This document shows positions 18,601-27,903 of a stretch of DNA of 64,000 bases, one piece after another. The notes beneath the pieces are model-generated. The model saw only the letters and a program-made list of their open reading frames with translations. It searched no databases and was not told the origin of the DNA. Origin of the DNA: Chitinimonas prasina (lineage in GTDB: Bacteria > Pseudomonadota > Gammaproteobacteria > Burkholderiales > Chitinimonadaceae). The stretch lies in NCBI RefSeq assembly GCF_030160395.1, contig NZ_BSOG01000001.1, positions 214,117-278,116 of the forward strand, in the 5' to 3' direction. Position 1 is the stretch's first letter; every line of letters starts with the position of its first letter. The translations under genes and the position numbers were made by a program.

Positions 18601-20571
18601 CTACAGGCCGATTACACCGCCATCGAGCTTACGCACCACCACGGTTGCCGAGCGTGGCCGGCCTGCTGGGTTGGCATCGGGCCAGGCAGAAACCGCCGTC
18701 GGCTTGGCCGGATCCGACACTTCGCTGGCCGGTTCGCCAGGATGCTGTATATTGATGAACAGCGTGGTTTGATCGGGAGTGAAACTGATACCGGTGATCT
18801 CACTGCCATTCGGGCCGGTCAGGAAGCGCCGAATCTCGCCTGTCTCGGGCAGCGCGGCCAGCATCATGTTGTTGCCCATGCCCGCATATTCCTTCTGATT
18901 CAGTATGCTGGTGCTGATGTCGGTCTGTATCCAGAGGATGCCGCTATCCGAGAAGGCCAGGCCGTCGGGGCTACCAAACAGATCGCCCAACTGCTTGTGG
19001 TTCTTGTGCTCTTCGGCTGCCGCATCAGGCCGGCCACCCATGGCGAAGATATCCCACTTGAAGTCCGCTGCGGCCACATCGCCGTCGCGCTCCTGCCAGC
19101 GGATGATCTGGCCGAACAGGTTGTTCTTGCGGGGATTGGCGGCATCCACCCCAGGCTTGCCCTCCGCGCCGCGCTGGTTGTTGTTGGTGAGCGTGCAGTA
19201 GACCTCGCCCGCTTTGTGCGGGTTGACCGATATCCACTCCGGCCTGTCCATCTTGGTGGCCCCCACCAGGTCAGCCGCCAGGCGGGTCTTGATCAACAGC
19301 TCGCCCTGGCTGGCAAAGCCCTTGTCGGCCGTCAGGCCATTCTTGCCCTGGGTCAGTTCCAGCCAGTTACCGCTGCCATCCTCGTTGAAGCGAGCCACAT
19401 ACAGCGTGCCTTCGTCCAGCAGATCGCGGTTGGCCTTGCGGTTCTTGGGGTTCCAGGCCTTGGCGCTGACAAACTTGTAGATGTACTCGAAGCGCTGGTC
19501 ATCACCCATATAGATCACCACCCGGCCATCCTTGGCCAGGGCAGGCGTTGCCCCTTCGTGCTTGATGCGCCCCAGGGCGGTACGCTTCACCGGCTTGGAA
19601 GCGGGATCATAGGGGTCAATCTCTACCACCCAGCCAAAGCGGTTGATCTCGTTGCGATTGATCTGCCTGTCCCAGCGCAGGTCGATATCGGCCCACTTGT
19701 AGAGCTTTTCTTCGTCCTGCACGCCATAGCGGGTCTTGTTGAAATCGTGATCCTGCTTCTGGCTGAAATCACAGAAAGCAGCGTCGAAGTTCTCTTCGCA
19801 GGTCAGATAGGTACCCCAAGGCGTCCAGCCATTGGCGCAGTTGTTGAAGGTACCCAGCACTTCACGCCCTGTGGGGTCATCCTGGGTCTGCATCAGCGGA
19901 TGGCCAGCGGCCGGCCCCTGCAGCGCCATCGGCGTCTCCAGCGTGATGCGGCGGGCATAGCGGGAAGGACGCACCACCTGCCAGCTGCCGTCTTTCTGCT
20001 TGGCCACCTCGATCACCGATGCCCCTACCGCCGCCAACGCCTTCTTGTACTTCTCTTCGGTCATCTGCTTGTTGCCGTCAGTCGTCAGCAAACCCGGATC
20101 GATGTACTCGTGATTCATGCACAGCAGGCCATGCTTGGCAGCCCGCGAGCCCATGGGCAGCGGAAAGAAGTGCATGCCATCATGGTGCATGCCAGCCTGC
20201 ACCCCCTGCTCTGCCGCACTGTTGCTGGCATCGTGCTTGAAAGCCGGCATATTGCCCTTGATGCCGACGGGGTCACCCCAGGCATAGAGCACTTCTGCCG
20301 TGTAGCCATCGGGTACCACCACCTTGTCGGCGTTCGAGAACGGCACGGACTGGAAACCCAGGGCCGTGGCCTTGCGCGGCATGGCTGGCAGCACGGGCTT
20401 GGCCGCCAGTGCCTGCATGGGCAACAGTCCGGCAAACAGGCCCGCCGCCGACAGGCTGGCGCCGCCGGCCAGCACAGTACGGCGGCTCAGATGGGCATCG
20501 ATCAATTGCGACAGGCTGGGATTATCGGAGCCGTTGCTGACCAGCTCGTCGTGTTTGTTGAGGTGCGACAT
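18601..20571 (-). CDS. phoX: Alkaline phosphatase PhoX (DUF839 family)
   Basis: A 656-residue phosphatase starting at ATG 20571. The Tat signal SRRTVLAGGASLSAAG (from about residue 29) sends the folded Fe/Ca-containing enzyme to the periplasm. Family stretches include GLLCMNHEYIDPGLL, WGTYLTCEENFDAAF, FGWVVEIDPYDP and KHEGATPALAKDGRVVIYMG, which provide metal ligands (Cys, Glu, Asp) in the PhoX fold. It hydrolyses phosphate esters during phosphate starvation. A near-perfect Pho box lies 48 bp upstream. It converges on the CDF gene. Confidence 0.96.
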   Translation of the reverse strand: MSHLNKHDELVSNGSDNPSLSQLIDAHLSRRTVLAGGASLSAAGLFAGLLPMQALAAKPVLPAMPRKATALGFQSVPFSNADKVVVPDGYTAEVLYAWGDPVGIKGNMPAFKHDASNSAAEQGVQAGMHHDGMHFFPLPMGSRAAKHGLLCMNHEYIDPGLLTTDGNKQMTEEKYKKALAAVGASVIEVAKQKDGSWQVVRPSRYARRITLETPMALQGPAAGHPLMQTQDDPTGREVLGTFNNCANGWTPWGTYLTCEENFDAAFCDFSQKQDHDFNKTRYGVQDEEKLYKWADIDLRWDRQINRNEINRFGWVVEIDPYDPASKPVKRTALGRIKHEGATPALAKDGRVVIYMGDDQRFEYIYKFVSAKAWNPKNRKANRDLLDEGTLYVARFNEDGSGNWLELTQGKNGLTADKGFASQGELLIKTRLAADLVGATKMDRPEWISVNPHKAGEVYCTLTNNNQRGAEGKPGVDAANPRKNNLFGQIIRWQERDGDVAAADFKWDIFAMGGRPDAAAEEHKNHKQLGDLFGSPDGLAFSDSGILWIQTDISTSILNQKEYAGMGNNMMLAALPETGEIRRFLTGPNGSEITGISFTPDQTTLFINIQHPGEPASEVSDPAKPTAVSAWPDANPAGRPRSATVVVRKLDGGVIGL

Positions 20572-20619
20572 GGTGCGCGTCCTGATCGGGAAGAAGACGC
20601 GGCACGCTAATACCCGAGC

Positions 20620-20637
20620 ATGACAGGACCGTGACAG
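20620..20637 (-). promoter_or_regulatory. Pho box (PhoB binding site) of phoX
   Basis: On the minus strand the site reads CTGTCACGGTCCTGTCAT: two CTGTCA(C/T) half-sites spaced 11 bp apart, as in the PhoB consensus. It lies 48 bp upstream of the phoX start. Confidence 0.88.
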
Positions 20638-20687
20638 ACGGCACACACAGGGCCACATGGTGACTTCCTGTTGCAGACACGCCATAC

Positions 20688-20704
20688 AGAAAACCCCGCA
20701 AGGG
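20688..20704 (-). terminator. Short Rho-independent terminator
   Basis: On the minus strand the stem ACCCC / GGGGT has a TTGC loop followed by TTTT. It would end the acyltransferase transcript and separate it from the Pho-regulated phoX. The stem is only 5 bp, so it may be leaky. Confidence 0.55.
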
Positions 20705-20795
20705 GTGACACCAGGCAGACACTGGAGACAGCCGTATAGCTGCAGTACATCGGCTGGGCAACAGACAACACCGCGCGCAACCCGGCACCTGCGGG

Positions 20796-22091
20796 CTAGT
20801 GACAAGCCTGCCGTAACCAGGTCTCCATATCCCGCAGGACCGCTGCCAAGGCATCGGCCTGCCAGCGGCTGCCGTCGTAGTTGATGTTCAAGCCCAGCCT
20901 GCCGGCATGGGTGGTCACGGCGGTGAACAAGGGTTGATTCGGCATGGGGAACAGCACAAAGCCCACATCATCGAGCACCAGCGGGTAATCCCCCGCCAGC
21001 GCCAGCCTGCCGACATTGCTGACCAGGCTGGTCTGCGGGCTGGCCGCCAGCAATTCGGCAAAACGTAGCTGTCCTTGCTCCCCCGCGCCAAGGCGCGCAG
21101 CGCCGGGCATCAAGCGGTAGAGCAGATGCCCGTCACCACGCTGCAGGCAATGCTTGAGGTCGGCCGACAACGTGCGCGCCAGGGTCCAGAAATCCAGGCC
21201 CGCAGCCACGCGGGCTCGGCTGGTCAACAAGGTCACGCCAAAGGCCGGGGTATCCGCCGCCAGCGGATGGGCCAGCTGGCTGCGCAGATCCACCGGGCTG
21301 GTCAATGCCAGGGTATGGGCATCTCCATCGGCAAAGCGCCCGTACAAGGCCAGCAGTTGTGCCGCGCAGATGGCGCCATGCACGGTGGTGGCCGCCGCCT
21401 GCGCCCGGTGCTGCAGGCAGTCCAATTCAGTCGCATCCAGTTGCAGCACATGCGTAGCAGGCTGCAGCGCCTGGTTTGAATGACCATCGTAACCCGGCAG
21501 TTCAGCCGGTTTGCCCAGCGGCCCGAACTCGGCCTTGCGCGCAGCCTTGATCGCCTGCGCCGCCGCCTCTCCCGCTTGATCCTGCCATGCGGCGGGATAG
21601 CATGCGTGCAGCGGCATTGCGGCCAGCCTGGATGGCGCAGTGGTCTGCCGCTTGACCGCCAAGGCCAGCAGTTCAAGCAGCAATGCCAGGCCAGAACGGC
21701 CATCCGCCACGCTATGGTGAAACAGCAGTGCCAAGCGCCAGCGCCCGTCAGGCCAACGCTGCCATAGCACCCGCCACAAGGGGGCGCTATCGAGGTCGAA
21801 GGGTTGCACCACCCACCGCGCCAGCGCCTGCCTGCCGTCATCCGCCGGATGGCTGATGTCCAGCCCCACCGCGCCTGCCTGGGGTACAAATTGCAGCTGC
21901 TCTGCCGTATCAAGATGGATGGCCACATTGAGCAGAGGATGAGCCGCCTGTACAGCCTGTAGCGCCGCCCGCAAGGCCTGTTCTTCCAGCACCGTCCGCC
22001 CCTCGGCGTAGACGGCGAAGTTCATGGACGAGACCCGATCCAGCATCCAGAACAGGGACTCGGCGGGGTCCAGCGGTCGTGCGATAGACAT
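20796..22091 (-). CDS. Stand-alone condensation-domain acyltransferase
   Basis: A 431-residue protein starting at ATG 22091. The active-site motif HHSVADG (residues 125-131) matches HHxxxDG of NRPS condensation domains, PapA-type and wax-ester-synthase-like acyltransferases. Other matches are the opening PLDPAESLFWMLDRVSSMNF, VSNVGRLAL and the late DVGFVLFPMP. The length equals one full condensation domain, with no carrier or adenylation domain nearby. Such enzymes join an acyl thioester to an alcohol or amine; the substrate is unknown. The gene stands alone, upstream of phoX, with a weak terminator between them. Confidence 0.8.
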   Translation of the reverse strand: MSIARPLDPAESLFWMLDRVSSMNFAVYAEGRTVLEEQALRAALQAVQAAHPLLNVAIHLDTAEQLQFVPQAGAVGLDISHPADDGRQALARWVVQPFDLDSAPLWRVLWQRWPDGRWRLALLFHHSVADGRSGLALLLELLALAVKRQTTAPSRLAAMPLHACYPAAWQDQAGEAAAQAIKAARKAEFGPLGKPAELPGYDGHSNQALQPATHVLQLDATELDCLQHRAQAAATTVHGAICAAQLLALYGRFADGDAHTLALTSPVDLRSQLAHPLAADTPAFGVTLLTSRARVAAGLDFWTLARTLSADLKHCLQRGDGHLLYRLMPGAARLGAGEQGQLRFAELLAASPQTSLVSNVGRLALAGDYPLVLDDVGFVLFPMPNQPLFTAVTTHAGRLGLNINYDGSRWQADALAAVLRDMETWLRQACH

Positions 22092-22307
22092 GGCGGCAAA
22101 CCTGGGCGGCAAGGCCACCACTATAACCAGCACCTGCCGGCTTGGCAGCAGTTTTACGGGGTGCGGCGCGTGGTGTGCGGGCGGCTTTGCCCGGCAGTCA
22201 GCCATCACCAGGCGAGCAGGCCGGCAACCCTCACCAGGGCCGCATTCGGGTATTCAACGATCTGAATTCATCACAGGCTGTAACCCGGCTCGAAGCGACT
22301 GCTGTCG

Positions 22308-22601
22308 CTACTCTGTCATCTCGTAGCTCATCTTGAGTAGGCCGGTGATCAGGGTCGCCAGCACCGTCGCCAGTGTCGCTCCAGCCAACCAGGACCAATA
22401 TGGCAGCACGGGCGCCAGCAGCGACTCGGACAGCACCCCGACATTGACCAGCAGCACCAGGATAAACAAGGTAATGCCCGCAAACACCAGCAGCAACGTT
22501 AGTTTCAGCAAGCGGCCGGCCCAGCGGTCTGCCTTTTGCGCCGGGCTTATCTCCTGCGCGATCAGCCCCGCCAGCGGGTCTATCCTGTCTGTTTTGCTCA
22601 T
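22308..22601 (-). CDS. Small two-helix membrane protein
   Basis: A 97-residue protein with two hydrophobic helices (about residues 33-54 and 66-87) linked by a short loop, and a charged cytoplasmic N-terminus. The ribosome binding site is a purine-rich GGGGG stretch upstream of ATG 22601. I do not recognise a family. The N-terminal MSKTDRIDPLAGLIAQEISP is hydrophilic, and the protein ends shortly after the second helix. It stands alone between two intergenic regions. Confidence 0.7.
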   Translation of the reverse strand: MSKTDRIDPLAGLIAQEISPAQKADRWAGRLLKLTLLLVFAGITLFILVLLVNVGVLSESLLAPVLPYWSWLAGATLATVLATLITGLLKMSYEMTE

Positions 22602-23105
22602 GGCCGCCCCCTTTTCTCGCTAGTGTGTAACGACTCAGACAGCATAGCCGGGCTGGCGCCAGTTGCCAGCCGCTGCAGGCGCTAGCGACACTACAGGCTG
22701 GCTGGAAGCAACAGCCAATTGCAGCGCGCTCACAAGACTAACCCAGGGTAGATGCAATCGCTCATCTGCAGGCTTTGATTGGCTAGCCTCCCCGTTGCTC
22801 CAGTCTAACTCGCCACACCACTCCCGCCGCTAACCACTGGCCACTTTACGATAATAATCAATTACTTAAAATCGCACCCCAGCCCTCTCTCGCGGTGTAT
22901 CGAATCCAGCAGCACCGTACCCAGAACCGCAAGCAGAATCCTTCCCACAGGTTTTTCAAGCTCGCGTAATCTTGCACCGCCAGTTACCCCCTGATGCCAC
23001 ACTTAGAGCTTGCTCAAAGTCTTTTCACCGTGTCGCAGCCCTGCCGGATGAAGGGCAAGGCGCGAGACAAAAAGACCTTGAACAGGCTCTGAGGCCCTTT
23101 GGCAT
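22602..23105. other. Intergenic region with a palindromic element
   Basis: No gene is evident in these 504 bases. Part of it is locally AT-rich (around 22848-22870). The right end holds an imperfect palindrome at 23005-23090, described separately. The promoter of the 97-residue membrane gene must lie at the left edge. Confidence 0.5.
23005..23090. repeat. Imperfect palindromic element, 86 bp
   Basis: The ends AGAGCTTGCTCAAAGTCTTTT and AAAAGACCTTGAACAGGCTCT are inverted repeats matching at about 17 of 21 positions. An inner arm pair (AGCCCT with AGGGC, TCGC with GCGA) continues the fold. It has no coding content. It differs in sequence from the 125-bp repeats. It lies just downstream of sseA on the minus strand. 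Confidence 0.6.
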
Positions 23106-23951
23106 TTATTCAGCGCCGACAGCAACCGGCCTATCCGGGCTGCTGCACCATTCGCTCCAGGAACCCGGATACAGCCGTGCGCCAGGTAAACCCGCCACTT
23201 CCAGCGCCAGCAGATTGTGGCAGGCCGTGACGCCAGAACCACATTGCTGCACCGTATCGTGCGCATCCTGCCCGGCCAGCAAAGCCTGCCATTCGGCGCG
23301 CAACGCACCTGCCGGCTTGAAACAGCCGTCAGCCTGCAGGTTCAGCTGAAAGAAACGATTCAGCGACCCAGGGATATGGCCTGCCACCGGGTCTATGGTT
23401 TCGCCTTCACCCGCATATCGACCTGGTGCGCGTGCATCGACCACAGTGAAATCGCCCCTATCCAGATTGGCCAGCACGGTATCAACGTCAACTATCCAGC
23501 CATCCTGCACCCTGGCACTGAGCTGCTGTGCCGGCACGGCAGGCACGCTGCTTTCCATGCCGCCGCCTGCGGCAAGCCAAGCGGGCAGGCCGCCATCAAG
23601 CACCTGCACCGTCTCATGCCCCAGCCAGCGCAGCAGCCACCACAACCTGGCGGCATAGGGGCCGCCGTGGGCATCGTAGGCCACCACGTGGCTATCATCA
23701 CCTATGCCCAGCTGCCCCAGCCGGGTAGCAAGCGCTGCAGGATCTGGCAGCGGATGGCGGCCGTTGCTACCGGTCTTGCTGCCAGACAGGTCTGCATCCA
23801 GATGGGCAAACACTGCGCCCGGCAGATGGCCCAGGGCATAGGCCTCACGACCGGCCTGCGGATTCATCAGGTCGTGCCGGCAATCCACCAGCACCACCTT
23901 GGCGCGCCCTTGCAGCGCCAATAGTTCTGTTACGGAAATCAGGGGGGACAT
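23106..23951 (-). CDS. sseA: Sulfurtransferase (3-mercaptopyruvate / thiosulfate type)
   Basis: A 281-residue protein with two rhodanese domains. The N-terminal one (about residues 5-130, VVLVDCRHDL to VQVLDGGLPAW) is catalytically silent. The C-terminal one (about 155-275) has the active Cys237 in CGSGVTAC. The CGSG(V/A)T loop is characteristic of 3-mercaptopyruvate sulfurtransferases, while thiosulfate enzymes have CRKGVT, so SseA is the better name. It transfers sulfur to cyanide or thiols in the cytoplasm. It overlaps the upstream EamA gene by 13 bp. Confidence 0.92.
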   Translation of the reverse strand: MSPLISVTELLALQGRAKVVLVDCRHDLMNPQAGREAYALGHLPGAVFAHLDADLSGSKTGSNGRHPLPDPAALATRLGQLGIGDDSHVVAYDAHGGPYAARLWWLLRWLGHETVQVLDGGLPAWLAAGGGMESSVPAVPAQQLSARVQDGWIVDVDTVLANLDRGDFTVVDARAPGRYAGEGETIDPVAGHIPGSLNRFFQLNLQADGCFKPAGALRAEWQALLAGQDAHDTVQQCGSGVTACHNLLALEVAGLPGARLYPGSWSEWCSSPDRPVAVGAE

Positions 23952-24880
23952 ACAGCCTTCTCCGTCTTATCAGCACCGCCCAGGCCCAGGAGCCGGGCCG
24001 GCACGGTTGCCAGTATCACGCCCAACAGGGCAAAGCCAAAAGCCAGCAACTGCATGCCGCCCAGTTGCTCACCCAGCCACCACACCCCCACCAGGGCAGC
24101 CGAAACCGGCAGCATCACGGCAAATACACCGCCCTCACTGGCGGGAATCGCCTTGAGTCCCGTCATCCATAGCCAGACGGTCCAGACACTGGCGGCCAGG
24201 GCGTAGAACACCAGCAGCACCCAGGTAGGGCCTGCCACCCCGGCAAAATCAAACTGCAGGGCGACATAGAAGCCCATGGGCGTCATCAGCACAAAGCCCC
24301 AGAGATTGATCAAGGCGCTGATGCGGCGCGGCCCCAGGCTGCCTGTCAGTTTCTTGCCGATAACGGCATAGGCTGCTTCGCACAGCACGGCGCCCAGTAC
24401 CAGCAAGTTGCCCAGCCAGGCGTGGCCATGCGGGCTGGCAGTCGCCGCATGTGCCGGCTTGGCCAGTGCCAGCAGCCCTATGCCCAGGGCTGCACAGGCT
24501 ATCGCCAGCCAGATGCGCAGGCTGATGCGCTCGCCCAGGAAAACCCAGCTCATCAGTGCCACCACAGCGGGGATGGCCGCCATGATAACGCCGGCCGAGA
24601 CTGCGCTGGTCATGCTGACACCAAACAGCATGCAAAGAGAGAACAGGAAGTTGCCGACAAATGACTCCAGGAACAGCAGCCAGCGGGTGTGGGAGGTCAT
24701 GGCAGGTTCGTCTGCTGGTTTCCTGAGCCAATGCAGCATGGCAAGGCCACCTATGCCAAAACGCAGCCAGGCAAGCAGAAAGACGGGGAACACGGTCGTC
24801 AGGGGCTTGGAGAGGGCGACATAGCTCCCCACCAGCGACATGCTGAGGGCAAGACAGGCACAGGCGAGGGTGCGATTCAT
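23939..24880 (-). CDS. EamA/DMT family transporter
   Basis: A 313-residue inner-membrane protein with ten predicted helices arranged as two EamA repeats (about residues 5-140 and 155-295). The opening ALSMSLVGSYVALSKPL and AALGIGLLALAKPAHA match drug/metabolite exporters of the RhaT/EamA family. There is no signal to name a substrate; amino-acid or metabolite export is the usual role. Its 3' end overlaps sseA by 13 bp, so the two are co-transcribed. It is divergent from nothing: the neighbour ispF is on the same strand, 177 bp away. Confidence 0.9.
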   Translation of the reverse strand: MNRTLACACLALSMSLVGSYVALSKPLTTVFPVFLLAWLRFGIGGLAMLHWLRKPADEPAMTSHTRWLLFLESFVGNFLFSLCMLFGVSMTSAVSAGVIMAAIPAVVALMSWVFLGERISLRIWLAIACAALGIGLLALAKPAHAATASPHGHAWLGNLLVLGAVLCEAAYAVIGKKLTGSLGPRRISALINLWGFVLMTPMGFYVALQFDFAGVAGPTWVLLVFYALAASVWTVWLWMTGLKAIPASEGGVFAVMLPVSAALVGVWWLGEQLGGMQLLAFGFALLGVILATVPARLLGLGGADKTEKAVCPP

Positions 24881-25057
24881 GGGCGGCTCGGGCTAGCCGG
24901 TACGACAGGCCGCCCAGGGGCGGGATCACCTCAGATGGGCGACACTTGTACCGACGTCCTATTGTGCATCAGTCGCCGGTACGACCGGCATCGCAGCAGC
25001 AGAATATAAGCCGTAACAGGCAGCACCGTTGCTGCCAAGCGCCAGTCTGTGGTCGAT

Positions 25058-25537
25058 TCAGGCCTGGTGCAGCAGGCAGATAGCCTGCGCCTCTATGCTG
25101 TCGCCCGCACCCACAGGACCCAGCTTTTCATAGGTTTTGGCCTTGACGTTGATCTGTCCTTGCGCCACCCCGAGGTCGGCCGCGATATTGGCCACCATGG
25201 CCGGGATATGCGGTGCCATCTTGGGTGCCTGCACCAGGATGGAAGCATCGATATTGCCCAACTGCCAGCCTGCAGCCTGCACCCGGCGATAGGCCTCGCG
25301 CAGCAAGGCACGGCTATCGGCCCCCTTGAAGCTGGCATCCGTGTCGGGAAAATGCCGGCCGATATCGCCCAGGCCCGCAGCACCCAGGATGGCGTCGGTA
25401 ATCGCGTGCAGCAAGGCATCAGCATCTGAATGCCCCAGCAGCCCCTTGTCGAAGGGAATGGTCACGCCACCCAGTATCAGTGGCCGCCCCGCCACCAGGC
25501 GGTGCACGTCCCAGCCCTGCCCTATACGTATGCTCAT
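25058..25537 (-). CDS. ispF: 2-C-methyl-D-erythritol 2,4-cyclodiphosphate synthase
   Basis: A 159-residue IspF, full length. It makes the cyclic diphosphate intermediate in the MEP pathway of isoprenoid synthesis. The zinc-binding motif [11 protein letters not shown] supplies Asp10 and His12, and the third ligand lies in [16 protein letters not shown]. The later motif [19 protein letters not shown] is the CDP-binding loop. The start overlaps the ispD stop by 4 bp (25534-25537). Trimer formation and cytoplasmic location are known for the family. Confidence 0.97.
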   Translation of the reverse strand: MSIRIGQGWDVHRLVAGRPLILGGVTIPFDKGLLGHSDADALLHAITDAILGAAGLGDIGRHFPDTDASFKGADSRALLREAYRRVQAAGWQLGNIDASILVQAPKMAPHIPAMVANIAADLGVAQGQINVKAKTYEKLGPVGAGDSIEAQAICLLHQA

Positions 25538-26229
25538 CGTGTCGTCCTTGCTTGCAGGTATAGCGCGGCCAGCGCTAGATCCTGCGGATAGGTCACCTTG
25601 ATATTGCGCTCGTCGCCCATGACCAGGCTGGGCGACATGCCTGCAGCCTCAATGGCGCTGGCCTCGTCGGTAATCGCCTCGCAGGCGCCCTCAGCCAAGG
25701 CCCGGCACAGCGCGCCATGGCGGAACATCTGGGGTGTCTGGGCGCGCCACAGACCATCACGTGGCACCGTGGCGGCTACCCGGCAGGCCGCATCGGCACG
25801 CTTGAGGGTATCGGCCACCGGTACAGCCAGCAGGCCTCCCACGCTGTCGTCCCCCAGGGTGTTGATCAGGCGGGCCACATCGGCGGGGGCGATGCAGGGT
25901 CGGGCTGCATCATGTACCAGCACCCAGTCGTCTGCCGCCAACTCGCCAGCCAGCGCCTGCAAGCCATTGCGCACGGTTTCGGCGCGGCTGGCGCCACCGC
26001 AGCGCAGCACAGTCAAGCGGGGCATATCCGCCACCCAGTCCGGCTCGAACCAGCTGTCGTCGGCAGACAGCACCAACACCACCCTGTCCAGCTCGGTCAC
26101 CGCCAGCATGGCCCGCAAGGTATGCAGCAGCAACGGTTCGCCCAATAAGGCCAGGTACTGCTTGGGCACACTGGATGCCATGCGGCTGCCCGCACCCGCA
26201 GCGGGCAGCAGGGCGACGTAGCGACTCAT
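25534..26229 (-). CDS. ispD: 2-C-methyl-D-erythritol 4-phosphate cytidylyltransferase
   Basis: A 231-residue IspD starting at ATG 26229, which overlaps the dnaQ stop (TGA at 26226-26228); an earlier in-frame start at 26265 lies inside dnaQ. It activates MEP with CTP in isoprenoid synthesis. The nucleotide motif [20 protein letters not shown] is present, as are [12 protein letters not shown] and the late [10 protein letters not shown]. ispD and ispF are adjacent and overlap, as in most proteobacteria. dnaQ, ispD and ispF probably form one transcript. Confidence 0.97.
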   Translation of the reverse strand: MSRYVALLPAAGAGSRMASSVPKQYLALLGEPLLLHTLRAMLAVTELDRVVLVLSADDSWFEPDWVADMPRLTVLRCGGASRAETVRNGLQALAGELAADDWVLVHDAARPCIAPADVARLINTLGDDSVGGLLAVPVADTLKRADAACRVAATVPRDGLWRAQTPQMFRHGALCRALAEGACEAITDEASAIEAAGMSPSLVMGDERNIKVTYPQDLALAALYLQARTTR

Positions 26230-26966
26230 GCGGCCGCTTCCGGCTTGGGCTCCAGGGTACGCCATAAGCAGCTGCCCTTGACTGCTTTGTCCAGCCCGTC
26301 CAGATAGGCTGCATGTTCAGCCAGCTCGGCCGCAGTGGCTGCACGTACCCGGAGCGGACCACGGGCCACCTTGGACAGTCCCAAGGCGGCCTCATGGTCC
26401 GAGCCGGTGTCGTCGGCAGCGGCAAAGTCCATCAGCAGACTGTCCTGGCCGCGCGTCATGCACAGGTAGACCTCACTGAGCAGCTCGCAGTCTATCAGTG
26501 CCCCGTGCAAGGTTCGTGCGCTTCTGTCCACCTCGTAGCGATCGCACAAGGCATCCAGATTGTTGCGCTTGCCGGGGAACAGCTCCTTGGCCTCTTTCAG
26601 CGTATCGATGATGCCACTGACGTAATCGGTAATCTTGCCCAGCCCCAGCTTGCCCAGTTCCATATTGAGGAACCCCACGTCAAACGGGGCGTTATGGATA
26701 ATCAACTCGGCATCGCGCACGAACTCGATGAACTCCTGGGCGATATCCGCGAAAGTGGGCTTGTCAGCCAGAAAACTGGTGGTCAGGCCGTGCACATTCA
26801 GCGCCCCTTCCTCGCTGTCGCGGCCGGGGTTGATATATCGGTGCAGGTGGCGATCTGGCGGCGACAGCTTGCGGTTCACCATCTCGACCGCGGCGATTTC
26901 CAATATGCGGTTACCGTCTTCCACCCGTAGGCCGGTGGTTTCGGTATCAAGAATTATCTGGCGCAC
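26226..26966 (-). CDS. dnaQ: DNA polymerase III epsilon subunit, 3'-5' exonuclease
   Basis: A 246-residue proofreading exonuclease. The three Exo motifs are clear: ExoI LDTETTGL (Asp7, Glu9), ExoII HNAPFDVGFLN and ExoIII with catalytic His and Asp in LHGALIDCELLSEVY. The C-terminal 60 residues include the tail that binds the alpha subunit. The start is ATG 26966 and the protein is of the usual length. It is the first gene of the dnaQ-ispD-ispF run, with 4-bp overlaps. rnhA, its common partner, lies upstream at 27463. Confidence 0.97.
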   Translation of the reverse strand: MRQIILDTETTGLRVEDGNRILEIAAVEMVNRKLSPPDRHLHRYINPGRDSEEGALNVHGLTTSFLADKPTFADIAQEFIEFVRDAELIIHNAPFDVGFLNMELGKLGLGKITDYVSGIIDTLKEAKELFPGKRNNLDALCDRYEVDRSARTLHGALIDCELLSEVYLCMTRGQDSLLMDFAAADDTGSDHEAALGLSKVARGPLRVRAATAAELAEHAAYLDGLDKAVKGSCLWRTLEPKPEAAA

Positions 26967-26982
26967 GGGGTGTTCCTTTTAT

Positions 26983-27330
26983 TCAGTCCAGCGGCAGGGT
27001 ATCCAGCGGCAAGTTATCGTCGTAATGGTAAAGCAGCAGGTAGTCCTCCCACCCCTCTTCACCCGTGCACATGGCCATGGAGGTGGCGCGCAAGGCATCG
27101 CCCAGCGCACCTGCACCGTAGAACGCAGCTTCCAGCAGGGGCCAGACACGGCCAGGCTGTTCAGTCTCGAACATCAGGTTCACGTAAGGGCCGTCGTCGT
27201 CCCCTTCTTCACGCTGAAAACCACTGATCAGCGGCTTGTGTACCCGCATAGCTTCGCAGGCCGCCACCACGGCGGGGTGATCGAAGTCGGCAATGCGATC
27301 AGGCTGTATCTGTATGCAAAGCGTGGCCAT
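26983..27330 (-). CDS. Hypothetical protein, acidic C-terminus
   Basis: A 115-residue protein starting at ATG 27330 after an AGGAAG site 7 bases upstream; a longer frame from 27462 lacks support. It is acidic and soluble, with several Trp, Tyr and Asp residues (EEGWEDYLLLYHYDDNLPLD at the end). No signal peptide or membrane helix is seen, and I do not recognise the family. It lies between rnhA and dnaQ, in the same direction, with 16 bp to dnaQ, so it is probably co-transcribed. Confidence 0.8.
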   Translation of the reverse strand: MATLCIQIQPDRIADFDHPAVVAACEAMRVHKPLISGFQREEGDDDGPYVNLMFETEQPGRVWPLLEAAFYGAGALGDALRATSMAMCTGEEGWEDYLLLYHYDDNLPLDTLPLD

Positions 27331-27462
27331 GGGGCTTCCTTGAAGAGTATTGGTTGGTAGGCTAGCTGGTGAGGTGTGCTCAAAGGCCCGACACGAGACT
27401 GGCGCTGGCAGACCCGTATATCCGCGCCGCGCGGGCGCCACGCCGCTGTGCCGGGCATGCAA

Positions 27463-27903
27463 TCAACGCAGGGAGTCGACCCCGCGATTGGCCAGGCTGT
27501 CTGCCCTTTCGTTACCGGCATGGCCAGCATGGCCCTTCACCCAGGCCCACTCGACCTGATGCTGGTTGCGGGCGATATCCAGCCGCTGCCATAGCTCGGC
27601 GTTCTTGACCGGCTTCTTGTCGGCAGTCTTCCAGCCATTGCGCTTCCAGCCATGTATCCAGGTCTCGATGCCGTTCTTCACATACTGCGAATCCAGCCAG
27701 ACCTTGACCTTGCACGGCCGCTTCAGGGTTTCCAGCGCCATGATGACGGCCATCAGCTCCATGCGGTTGTTGGTCGTATCGCGCTCGCCGCCAAATACCT
27801 CTTTCTCCTGGCCCTTGTAGACCAGCAGTGCCCCCCAACCGCCGGGGCCAGGGTTACCCTTGCAGGCGCCATCGGTATAGGCGACAACCACATCCTCGTT
27901 CAT
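27463..27903 (-). CDS. rnhA: Ribonuclease HI
   Basis: A 146-residue RNase H type 1 that cuts RNA in RNA-DNA hybrids, removing primers and R-loops. The catalytic acids sit in family motifs: [46 protein letters not shown] and the late [19 protein letters not shown]. The length equals that of the family. Its start overlaps the stop of the GNAT gene upstream by 4 bp (27900-27903). Confidence 0.97.
   Translation of the reverse strand: MNEDVVVAYTDGACKGNPGPGGWGALLVYKGQEKEVFGGERDTTNNRMELMAVIMALETLKRPCKVKVWLDSQYVKNGIETWIHGWKRNGWKTADKKPVKNAELWQRLDIARNQHQVEWAWVKGHAGHAGNERADSLANRGVDSLR

Noticed and set aside
18742-20610. A 622-codon plus-strand open frame opposite phoX
   Set aside because: It is the antisense shadow of phoX, whose motifs, Tat signal and Pho box are clear. 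Long antisense frames are expected in GC-rich genes.
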